Below are positions 1 through 6,355 of a stretch of 8,122 nucleotides of DNA, piece by piece. Origin of the DNA: Bacteroidales bacterium (GTDB lineage: Bacteria > Bacteroidota > Bacteroidia > Bacteroidales > P3). The DNA is taken from assembly GCA_017647065.1 (NCBI GenBank), contig JAGCLI010000312.1, positions 1-8,122 on the forward strand, in the 5' to 3' direction. A model generated the notes under the pieces. It was not told the DNA's origin and ran no database searches. It worked only from the letters and a program-made list of their open reading frames with translations. How positions within the stretch are numbered: the first letter of the stretch is position 1; every line of letters starts with the position of its first letter. Both the position numbers and the translations under genes were made by a program.

Positions 1-1085
1 GTAGTAATAATTCGTTTTTTATAGAACAAATAACAAAAGAAGAAGCCTTACAGATGGAAAATATGTCTTTTGTTGATACAAATGTTTTTATAAAAGAGCG
101 AAATGAAACTGAGCCATCTAAAATGTTAGTAATGCCGTTCTATGATATTGAAGATAACTATTATAAATTAACAGTATATACTCCAACCTTAGAAAAATAT
201 GAATTAAGAGAAAGAATATTGTTCTTAGTTATAATTATAGTTATTCTACTCATTGTTTCGGTTATTTCAATCTATTATAAAGTTTTTCAAAAAAGCTTAA
301 AACCGCTTTATGTTTTGCTTTCTTGGTTGAGAGGCTATCAATTAGGAAAAGAAAATCAAAAGTTTCCTGATAGCAATAGCGATATAAAAGAAATAAAAGA
401 GCTGTTTGATGCCGCAAAATCCTCAACTTTAAGAGCTGAAGAAGCATATAAACAACAAAAATTGTTCTTAGGCCATGCCTCACACGAAATACAAACACCG
501 CTCGCAGTAGGTATTACACAATTAGAAGCTTTACTTGAAGACGAAACTCTTTCAGAGGATCAAATGCAAAAGGTGTTTACCACACTTTCAACGCTGAGAA
601 AAATGACTAAAATGAACAAATCTTTACTTTTGTTATCTAAAATAGAAAACGATCAGTTTAATAACATAGAAAAAATAAATGTAAATGAAGCTGTAAAAGA
701 AAAGATAGAGTTGTTTAAGGAAACTTTTGTTCAAAAAGATATTACTATAATTTTTGAAGAAAGCGGAATATTTGAACTAAGTATAGATTCTATTCTTTGT
801 GAAATGATGATAAACAATCTTTTGAAAAATGCGTTTACTCATAATAAAGAAATAGGAGAGATAAAAATAGAAATAAGTAAAGATGAAATAGTTATTAGTA
901 ATAGCGGAAAAGAGACTTCGCTCAATGAAAAACTGATTTTTAATTACTTTTACAAGGAATCAAAAGAGAAAAATTCAACAGGATTAGGTTTGGTATTGAT
1001 AAAAACTATATGTAAAAAGCATAATTTAGATATTGATTATCAGTTTGTTGAAAAAAAACATAGATTTATTATTGCAAAAAAGTAA
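1..1085 (+). CDS. Sensor histidine kinase, 5'-truncated by the window edge
   Basis: Inner-membrane sensor kinase of a two-component system. The reading frame is open from position 3 with no stop. The ATG at 54 is therefore probably internal, and the first membrane helix and most of the periplasmic sensor lie outside the window. Counting residues from that ATG: the end of an extracytoplasmic segment (to about 53), a hydrophobic helix (about 55-75), a short linker, a HisKA dimerisation domain with H-box SHEIQTP (phosphoacceptor His144, codon 483-485), the N-box NNLLKNAFTHN (about 254-264), a G1-like NSG (283-285) and a G2 box STGLGL (308-313). The ATPase domain is compact and ends soon after G2. 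G1 has Asn-Ser-Gly instead of the common Asp-x-Gly; I believe this is frequent in this Bacteroidota subgroup. The cognate response regulator is not in the window and would be expected just upstream. The stimulus cannot be inferred. Confidence 0.93.
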   Translation, partial: SNNSFFIEQITKEEALQMENMSFVDTNVFIKERNETEPSKMLVMPFYDIEDNYYKLTVYTPTLEKYELRERILFLVIIIVILLIVSVISIYYKVFQKSLKPLYVLLSWLRGYQLGKENQKFPDSNSDIKEIKELFDAAKSSTLRAEEAYKQQKLFLGHASHEIQTPLAVGITQLEALLEDETLSEDQMQKVFTTLSTLRKMTKMNKSLLLLSKIENDQFNNIEKINVNEAVKEKIELFKETFVQKDITIIFEESGIFELSIDSILCEMMINNLLKNAFTHNKEIGEIKIEISKDEIVISNSGKETSLNEKLIFNYFYKESKEKNSTGLGLVLIKTICKKHNLDIDYQFVEKKHRFIIAKK

Positions 1086-1088
1086 TTA

Positions 1089-1110
1089 TTTCAGAATGTT
1101 TTCAGAATTG
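1089..1110 (+). promoter_or_regulatory. Candidate response-regulator operator (tandem 9-bp direct repeat)
   Basis: TTTCAGAAT occurs at 1089-1097 and again, identically, at 1100-1108, so the repeat period is 11 bp. The pair starts four bases after the kinase stop codon and ends seven bases before a TAnnTTTG -7 element, where a -33 element would normally sit. Direct repeats about one helical turn apart, replacing the upstream promoter element, are the known arrangement for OmpR/PhoB-family activators. Binding by the partner of the neighbouring kinase is an inference. Confidence 0.6.
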
Positions 1111-1115
1111 GAATA

Positions 1116-1123
1116 TATCTTTG
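1116..1123 (+). promoter_or_regulatory. Bacteroidota-type -7 promoter element for the lipoprotein gene
   Basis: TATCTTTG is an exact match to the Bacteroidota -7 consensus TAnnTTTG. No TTG lies 17-23 bp upstream; the expected -33 region is occupied by the direct repeat, which fits an activator-dependent promoter. The predicted transcript would have a leader of roughly 45 bases before the ATG at 1174. Confidence 0.55.
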
Positions 1124-1173
1124 CAAGTGTAAAAAGGAAATAAAAAAAATAATAACTTAAAAAAATAACGAAT

Positions 1174-1611
1174 ATGAAAAAAATAGCATTGTTTGCCATA
1201 ATGGCCTTAGCACTTGTATCTTGTGAAAGTCAAGAAAGAATAGCAGTAGATTTTAATCAATTGCCAGCAGAAGCACAATCATTTGTTAAAACTCATTTCT
1301 CTGATAAAACAATATCAATAATCTTTCACGACAAAGACTTATTTGATAAAGATTATGAAGTAATTTTTGAAGATACTTCAAATGTAGACTTCAATAAAAA
1401 AGGAGAATGGACAGAGATTGAAGTGAAATCTGGCACAGGAATCCCTCATGCAGCAATGCCAAGTGCAATAGTAAACTACATAACAGCAAAACATCCGACT
1501 ACTTTTGCAATAAAAATCAGCAAAGATAGAAGAGATTATGAAGTAGAGCTAAGAAATGGAATAGACATAATTTTCGATAAAAATGGAAATCTAATAGGAT
1601 ATGATGACTAA
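1174..1611 (+). CDS. PepSY-like (DUF2874-type) lipoprotein
   Basis: Small exported lipoprotein, 145 residues. A type II signal peptide is clear: MKK, a hydrophobic core, then lipobox LVSC with the lipidated cysteine at 17. The mature part contains two related units, about residues 30-82 and 95-144. Each starts with a (L/M)P-x-x-(A/I) helix, then has a KD..DYEV strand and ends with a D(F/K)N(K/G) turn, as in DFNKKGEW and FDKNGNL. This is the pattern of the PepSY-like/BLIP-like family (Pfam DUF2874), which is common in Bacteroidota and often encoded beside two-component systems. The biochemical role of the family is not established; related PepSY domains are thought to bind or inhibit proteases. 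It lies 88 bp after the kinase gene, with its own candidate promoter and operator and a strong terminator behind it, so it is probably a single-gene transcript. I see no convincing surface-export signal after the cysteine (ESQERI). Confidence 0.85.
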   Translation: MKKIALFAIMALALVSCESQERIAVDFNQLPAEAQSFVKTHFSDKTISIIFHDKDLFDKDYEVIFEDTSNVDFNKKGEWTEIEVKSGTGIPHAAMPSAIVNYITAKHPTTFAIKISKDRRDYEVELRNGIDIIFDKNGNLIGYDD

Positions 1612-1636
1612 ATAACTTTTCGTAACAATTAAATTG

Positions 1637-1672
1637 AAAAATGGCGATTGAAATATTCAGTCGCCATTTTTT
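1637..1672 (+). terminator. Intrinsic terminator after the lipoprotein gene
   Basis: Arm 1637-1647 (AAAAATGGCGA) pairs perfectly with 1661-1671 (TCGCCATTTTT). The stem continues inward through a T-G wobble and four further pairs to a three-base loop (1653-1655), giving about 16 pairs. The 3' arm runs into six T residues (1667-1672). The A-run before the 5' arm makes it potentially bidirectional. It separates the kinase/lipoprotein block from the permease operon. Confidence 0.88.
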
Positions 1673-1693
1673 ATTTCAAAGAAATATTAAAAT

Positions 1694-1748
1694 AATTCTT
1701 TGTTTTATTAAAATAAAACGCTGAATTATTTTTTTAAAACAAAGAATT
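1694..1748. repeat. Long AT-rich inverted repeat between terminator and permease promoter
   Basis: AATTCTTTGTTTTA (1694-1707) is exactly reverse-complementary to TAAAACAAAGAATT (1735-1748). After a two-base mismatch, AAAATAA (1710-1716) pairs with TTATTTT (1726-1732), leaving a nine-base loop. This gives 21 pairs in a 55-base near-palindrome. It has no G/C-rich core and no T-tract behind it, so it does not look like a normal terminator. It ends 23 bases before the -7 element of the next operon and could be an operator, an mRNA hairpin or a decayed element. Confidence 0.6.
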
Positions 1749-1771
1749 CTTTCTTGTATTGAAAGTTTTAG

Positions 1772-1779
1772 TATTTTTG
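1772..1779 (+). promoter_or_regulatory. Bacteroidota-type -7 promoter element for the permease-glycosyltransferase operon
   Basis: TATTTTTG matches the TAnnTTTG -7 consensus and is followed by TA, as often seen. A possible -33 TTG lies at 1754-1756, but the 15-bp spacer is shorter than the usual 17-23 bp. The leader to the GTG start at 1806 would be only about 20 bases. Confidence 0.55.
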
Positions 1780-1805
1780 TAGTTTAATTCTTTTAATTAA
1801 AGAAA

Positions 1806-3224
1806 GTGAAAAAATTAGACAAGTTAATAATTAAATCTTATTTAGGACCTTTGGTGATGACCTTTTCCTTATCGCTATTTGTCTTTCTATTACAATTCTT
1901 GTGGAAGCAAATAGAGCAGATAATAGGAAAGGGATTGGGAATAGAGGTTATTTTAGAACTTGTTGTATATGCTTGTGCTACACTTGTACCTATGGCATTG
2001 CCTTTAGCCTTACTTCTTGCCTCAATTATGACTCTTGGTAATTTTGGAGAGAAGTATGAACTTGTAGCAATGAAAGCGGCAGGTGTATCACTTTGGAGAG
2101 TCTTGCGTCCCTTAATTGTGGTTAGTGTATTATTGTCAATTATGGCTTTTTTCTTCTCAAACAATGTAATTCCAACTGCAAATATGAAATTAAGGACAAT
2201 TATGTATGAGGTAAAGACGAAAAAACCAACTTTGAATATAAAACCTAATCAATTCTATTCAGAAATTGAGAATTATACTATAAGAATTGGTAGCAAGGAT
2301 AAGGAAGGTCGCAATATGAAAGATATAATTGTCTATGATCATTCGAAGGATTTAGGAAATGTAAATGTTACAATAGCCGATAGTGGACAAATGTATGCAA
2401 CTGCAGATGGTAATACTCTTATTTTTCAACTCTATTCAGGCTTTACCTTTGACGAAGATGTAGCAGATATGAATATTAATACACGTCCTTTAATGCGATT
2501 AAACTTTCAAGAACAAATATTAAGATTTGATATATCAGATTTTGCATATAAAGAAGCCGAAGAAGATAGATATGAAGGACATTATAAAATGTTAGATATA
2601 AAGGCATTGAATAGAAACTTAGATACTTTGCATAAAAATGAAAATACTCTGATTGAAATTGTTGGTTCTTTGGCTAAGAATAATTTTGCAATAAATGCAC
2701 AAAATAATTTAAAACAAGAAAATTTCTATTCTCAACTTTCTGCCCTTTCCCCCGATAGACAAAGAGAAATAGAAAGTGTTACTTCAAGTAAAGTAGAGTT
2801 TCTTTATAATGAAATTAACTCTAATCTTTTGCGTTTAAGTAGTGAACAAGATATGATAAGAAGGCATCAAATAGAATTACACAGAAAATTTACTCTTTCA
2901 GTGGCTTGTTTGATACTATTCTTTATAGGAGCTCCACTTGGTGCGATAATTAGAAAAGGAGGCTTAGGAATGCCGATAGTTGTCTCAGCCTTAGCCTTTA
3001 TAATTTATTACATAGTAGGAACAATGGGTGAAAATGCAGCACGAGAAGAAGAAATACCAATTTGGGTGGGCATGTGGCTTTCAACATTCATTTTCTTGCC
3101 TATAGGATTGTTTCTTACAGCAAAAGCAACGACCGATGCAGGGGTAATGAACGCAGAGGTGTGGAGCAAGATGATAGAAAAAATAGTTGATAAAATAAAA
3201 AAAATATATAAAAAGAAGAAATGA
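1806..3224 (+). CDS. LptF/LptG-family (YjgP/YjgQ) permease
   Basis: Inner-membrane permease of the type that, with LptB, extracts lipopolysaccharide and feeds it to the Lpt bridge. The start is GTG: the following KKLDKLIIKSYLGPL is the usual family N-terminus and no ATG lies upstream in frame. Of 472 residues, helices lie at about 15-33, 53-78 and 99-118. A periplasmic beta-rich region (about 140-248) and a charged helical segment (about 250-360) follow, then three C-terminal helices at about 362-381, 389-407 and 419-437. Family hallmarks are the GEKYELVAMKAAGVS loop (81-95) and the HRKF...GAPLGAIIRKGGLG stretch (359-388). It is about 100 residues longer than the E. coli proteins (about 360), mainly through the segment before helix 4; I recall such longer forms in Bacteroidota. 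LptF and LptG cannot be told apart here, so no symbol is given. The stop overlaps the next start (ATGA). Confidence 0.93.
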   Translation: MKKLDKLIIKSYLGPLVMTFSLSLFVFLLQFLWKQIEQIIGKGLGIEVILELVVYACATLVPMALPLALLLASIMTLGNFGEKYELVAMKAAGVSLWRVLRPLIVVSVLLSIMAFFFSNNVIPTANMKLRTIMYEVKTKKPTLNIKPNQFYSEIENYTIRIGSKDKEGRNMKDIIVYDHSKDLGNVNVTIADSGQMYATADGNTLIFQLYSGFTFDEDVADMNINTRPLMRLNFQEQILRFDISDFAYKEAEEDRYEGHYKMLDIKALNRNLDTLHKNENTLIEIVGSLAKNNFAINAQNNLKQENFYSQLSALSPDRQREIESVTSSKVEFLYNEINSNLLRLSSEQDMIRRHQIELHRKFTLSVACLILFFIGAPLGAIIRKGGLGMPIVVSALAFIIYYIVGTMGENAAREEEIPIWVGMWLSTFIFLPIGLFLTAKATTDAGVMNAEVWSKMIEKIVDKIKKIYKKKK

Positions 3225-4414
3225 AAATACTCCAATTTTGTTATAAACCACCTTTTCCTGCCTTAGATGGGGGTAGTATGGGAATGCACTATATAACAGA
3301 AGGATTGATAAATAAAGGTCACGAAGTTAAGGTTTTAAGTTTTCACTCTAAAAAACACCCTTGTAAAGTAGAAAAATTACCTAAAGAATATGTAGAAAAA
3401 ACTCATTTTGAAACAGTATTTGTTGATTTAGATATCAAGATATTTGGAGCACTTATCGCATGGTTGTGTGGAGAGAGTTATCACGTAAAGCGATTCATCA
3501 ATGATCAAATGAAGCAAAAACTTGCTCAAATATTAAAAGCAGAGGAGTTTGATGTGATTCAAGTTGAGAGTATTTTTCTTACACCATATCTTCCTATAAT
3601 GCGAAAACTCAGCAAGGCAAAAATAATTCTTCGTGCACCTAATATAGAACATAAAATTTGGGAACGAATATATAAATCCACAAAAACACCATTTAAAAGA
3701 GGGTATATCAAACATTTGGCAATGACTTTGAAATATTATGAACTAAATCATATAAATGATTATGATGCTGTTAGTCCTGTAACAGAGGTTGATGCTCAGT
3801 ATTTCAAGAGTCAAGGTCTTCGTAAACCATGTAAAGGAATCCCTTTTGGAATGAATCCTCCTGAATTACTCGCTGATGTGTTGGAAGAAAAAAATACAAT
3901 TTTTCATATAGGCAGTATGAATTGGCATCCTAATGAACAAGGAATTAAATGGTTCTTAGAAGAGTGCTGGGATAAGATTAAACAATCTACTCCTAATATT
4001 GAGGCATATTTTGCAGGGAGATATATGCCTCAATGGTTGATAGATACCAACATAGAAGGCGTTCATATAGTAGGAGAGGTGGATGATAGCATTCGTTTTA
4101 TGACAAGCAAACAGATAATGGTAGTTCCATTGCTTAGTGGAAGCGGAATAAGAATCAAGATAATAGAAGCAATGAGTATAGGAAAGACTGTTATTGCTAC
4201 AACAATTGCTGCTGAGGGTATAATGTATGAAGATAAAAAGAACATATTGATTGCAAATACTCCACAAGAGTTTGCTGATGCTATAAAATATTGTGTAGAA
4301 AATCCTGCTGAGTGTAAGCAAATCGGAGAAGAGGCTTACAAACTTATATCGGAGAAATATTCAAATGATGAGGTAGTTAATCAATTATTATCACTATACG
4401 AACAAATACAATGA
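3221..4414 (+). CDS. Family-4-like glycosyltransferase (GT-B fold), first of a pair
   Basis: Cytosolic or membrane-associated glycosyltransferase of 397 residues, likely transferring a sugar from a nucleotide donor to an envelope glycan or lipid acceptor. The N-terminal Rossmann half opens with MKILQFCYKPPFPALDGGS, containing the double-Gly acceptor-side loop (17-18). The linker is around residues 205-215 (PFGMNPPE). The C-terminal donor half begins at IFHIGSMNWHPN (227-238) and contains FAGRYMP (264-270) and the donor-binding region SGSGIRIKIIEAMSIGK (306-322). Glu316 matches the second Glu of the EX7E motif. The first Glu position is Ser308, as in the subgroup with a GSG(T/I)R(I/L)K signature. 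Its ATG overlaps the permease stop by 4 bp (ATGA), and its own stop overlaps the next start in the same way, so all three genes are probably translationally coupled. Donor and acceptor cannot be read from sequence. Confidence 0.9.
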   Translation: MKILQFCYKPPFPALDGGSMGMHYITEGLINKGHEVKVLSFHSKKHPCKVEKLPKEYVEKTHFETVFVDLDIKIFGALIAWLCGESYHVKRFINDQMKQKLAQILKAEEFDVIQVESIFLTPYLPIMRKLSKAKIILRAPNIEHKIWERIYKSTKTPFKRGYIKHLAMTLKYYELNHINDYDAVSPVTEVDAQYFKSQGLRKPCKGIPFGMNPPELLADVLEEKNTIFHIGSMNWHPNEQGIKWFLEECWDKIKQSTPNIEAYFAGRYMPQWLIDTNIEGVHIVGEVDDSIRFMTSKQIMVVPLLSGSGIRIKIIEAMSIGKTVIATTIAAEGIMYEDKKNILIANTPQEFADAIKYCVENPAECKQIGEEAYKLISEKYSNDEVVNQLLSLYEQIQ

Positions 4415-5574
4415 AAATAGCAGTGGTTTTAACAAGAATACCATTTCCTTTGATGAAAGGTGACAAATTACGTGCCTATTATCAAATAAAGGAATTGGCT
4501 AAGCAACATGAAGTTTACCTTTTTTGCTTGAATTATAAAGATGAAGAAAAAAAGGCAAAAGAAGAATTGTTGAAATATTGTAAAGCCGTTCATATAGAAA
4601 GATTAAATATATTTTCAAGCCTACTAAGAGTTTGTTTGTCAATTTTTACTTTTCTACCATTTCAAACAGCGTATTATAATTCTAAACGAGCGAAAAAAAA
4701 CTTTAAATCTTTTGTTGAAAAAAATAAAATAGAGATTTGTTATTTTCAATTTGTAAGATTAGCACCTTTTGCTAAGAAAATAAACACTAAAAAAGTATTA
4801 GACTTTCAAGATACGCTCTCTATGAATATGAAACGTAGAGCAGATAATTCTGGATTGTTAGAAAAAATCTTATTTACAATAGAGGCTAAACGTTTAGCAA
4901 GGTATGAGAGTAAGATGTTTAATATTTTTGATGCTCTTACTATCATCACTCAGGCCGATAGAGAACTATTGCAAAGTCCAAGAAAGAATGAAGTGTATAT
5001 TATTCCAAATGGAGTAGCAGAAACTTATTTTACCTATCCTCAACCAAAGGAAAAACCTTTTGATGTTTTGTTTTCTGGAGCGATGAGTTATGCTCCTAAT
5101 ATTGATGCGGCGGAATATTTGATAAAAGAAATAATGCCACTTGTTTGGGAAAAGAAGCCTGACGTTAAAATAGTAATAGCAGGAGGTGGCTCTCCTTCTT
5201 GGTTAGAAAAATTAGCTAATGAAAGAATAATAATGCCAGGTTGGGTAGAGGATATGAAAGAATATTATTCTCAAACTAAGCTTTTTATTGCTCCAATGCG
5301 AATAGGTACAGGCCTTCAAAACAAATTACTTGAAGCAATGGCTATGAATGTGCCTTGTATTACAAGTTCTTTGGCAAATCAAGCCTTAAGAGCAAAAGAT
5401 AAAGAAGAAATCTTGATTGCAAATAACGCAAGAGAGTATGCAGACTACATAATAAAGATATTAGACAATAAAGAATTGTCACAAAATATAGCACAAGCAG
5501 GTAAAGACTATGTCTTTAATGAATATAGCTGGCAAAATAGTTGTGAAAAACTTTCAAGTATTTTTATGAATTAA
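4411..5574 (+). CDS. Glycosyltransferase, second of the pair (resembles sugar-transferase family TIGR03087)
   Basis: GT-B glycosyltransferase of 387 residues. The N-terminus MKIAVVLTRIPFPLMKGDKL, followed by RAYYQIKEL, resembles the start of the TIGR03087/Stp1 type of exopolysaccharide-associated sugar transferases; this is from memory of the family. The domain linker is IIPNGVAETYF (197-207). The donor half starts at FDVLFSGAMSYAPNIDA (217-233), then AGGGSP (257-262), PGWVEDM (276-282) and APMRIGTGLQNKLLEAMAMN (294-313), with Glu308 in the nucleotide-sugar site. It shares its overall plan with the upstream gene (PFP near the N-terminus, G(S/A)M.(W/Y).PN, G(S/T)G followed by K(I/L)(I/L)EAM), so the two may be old paralogues. 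The start overlaps the upstream stop by 4 bp. The 3' end overlaps the convergent diadenylate cyclase gene by 11 bp, with no terminator hairpin between them. It probably completes an envelope glycan operon with the permease; the product is unknown. Confidence 0.9.
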   Translation: MKIAVVLTRIPFPLMKGDKLRAYYQIKELAKQHEVYLFCLNYKDEEKKAKEELLKYCKAVHIERLNIFSSLLRVCLSIFTFLPFQTAYYNSKRAKKNFKSFVEKNKIEICYFQFVRLAPFAKKINTKKVLDFQDTLSMNMKRRADNSGLLEKILFTIEAKRLARYESKMFNIFDALTIITQADRELLQSPRKNEVYIIPNGVAETYFTYPQPKEKPFDVLFSGAMSYAPNIDAAEYLIKEIMPLVWEKKPDVKIVIAGGGSPSWLEKLANERIIMPGWVEDMKEYYSQTKLFIAPMRIGTGLQNKLLEAMAMNVPCITSSLANQALRAKDKEEILIANNAREYADYIIKILDNKELSQNIAQAGKDYVFNEYSWQNSCEKLSSIFMN

Positions 5575-6355
5575 ACTCTTTATCTAAGTAAGTTTGTAAT
5601 TCATCGATGCTTATGCCGTGTTTTACAATTCCTTGTTTAACAACAGAAATTTTTCCTGTTTGTTCACTTACTATTACTGAGATTGCGTCACTTACTTCTG
5701 TGATTCCTATCGCAGAACGATGTCTTAAACCCATAGAAGCAGGAATATCACTATTTTTACTTACAGGAAGAATGCAGCGAGCAGCTTGAATTTTGTTTTC
5801 ATTTATTATTACTGCTCCATCATGCAAAGGTGTGTTTTTGAAAAATATTGTTTCTAAAAGTTGAGAGTTGATTTCAGAGGAAAAAATATCTCCTGTTTGA
5901 ATTATTTGCTCAAGAGGATTTGATTTGCATATTACAATTAAGGCTCCTGTATAGGATTGTGAAAGATGATTACAGGCTAATACTATCGAGGAAACGTCTA
6001 AATTATTTTTTGTCGCCTTATCGCTTTTCCAGAAAATAAGTTTTTTCCATTTGTCAAGAAAGCCATTTGAGCCTAAAAGAATAAGAAAACGTCTGATTTC
6101 GCTCTGGAAAATTACTATAAGTGCAATTACTCCAACAGAAATGAATTGATCTAAAATTTCTGTAAGGAGTTTCATATCAAGAAACTTAACAATGGCGCTT
6201 GCAATATAGACAAGTATAAATCCAATAAGAATATTTAATGCATTAGTACCTTTAAGAAGTTTGTAAAGGTAATAGAATAATACTGCAACTAATAGAATAT
6301 CTACAAAATCTATTATTTTAAAAGTTGGTAATCCTTCAATAGCGTTTAATATCAT
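5564..6355 (-). CDS. cdaA: Membrane-bound diadenylate cyclase (c-di-AMP synthase), CdaA type
   Basis: Makes cyclic di-AMP from two ATP at the inner membrane. It has 263 residues, close to the usual CdaA length. Three hydrophobic helices lie at about 15-33, 39-58 and 70-84, then a short linker (IFQSEIRRFLILLG, 82-95) leads into the DAC domain at about 120-250. Catalytic signatures are intact: GALIV (137-141), LHDGAVII (177-184, DGA at 179-181) and GLRHRSAIG (209-217, RHR at 211-213). The start ATG (6355-6353) overlaps the folP TGA in an ATGA, so the two are probably translationally coupled; I recall the folP-cdaA pair as conserved in Bacteroidota. Firmicutes instead pair cdaA with cdaR and glmM, and no cdaR-like gene is present here. 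In other bacteria c-di-AMP governs osmolyte and potassium balance and cell-wall homeostasis; its targets in this organism are not visible. The last 11 bp overlap the convergent glycosyltransferase. Confidence 0.95.
   Translation of the reverse strand: MILNAIEGLPTFKIIDFVDILLVAVLFYYLYKLLKGTNALNILIGFILVYIASAIVKFLDMKLLTEILDQFISVGVIALIVIFQSEIRRFLILLGSNGFLDKWKKLIFWKSDKATKNNLDVSSIVLACNHLSQSYTGALIVICKSNPLEQIIQTGDIFSSEINSQLLETIFFKNTPLHDGAVIINENKIQAARCILPVSKNSDIPASMGLRHRSAIGITEVSDAISVIVSEQTGKISVVKQGIVKHGISIDELQTYLDKEFNS

Noticed and set aside
54..56. ATG at 54 as the true start of the histidine kinase
   Set aside because: The same frame is open upstream to the window edge with plausible sensor sequence, and a sensor kinase of this type should have a first membrane helix further upstream.
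1838..2164. Minus-strand open frame of 108 codons inside the LptF/LptG-type gene
   Set aside because: Shadow of the conserved N-terminal helices of the permease; no start context or domain recognised.
1808..3224. A strict ATG start for the permease, discarding the GTG at 1806
   Set aside because: The next in-frame ATG is at residue 18, which would remove the conserved KKLDKLIIKSYLGPL and part of the first helix.
3956..4321. Minus-strand open frame of 121 codons inside the first glycosyltransferase
   Set aside because: Its composition (rich in Ser, Tyr, Cys, Leu) is typical of the reverse complement of an AT-rich coding gene; the sense strand encodes clear donor-site motifs.
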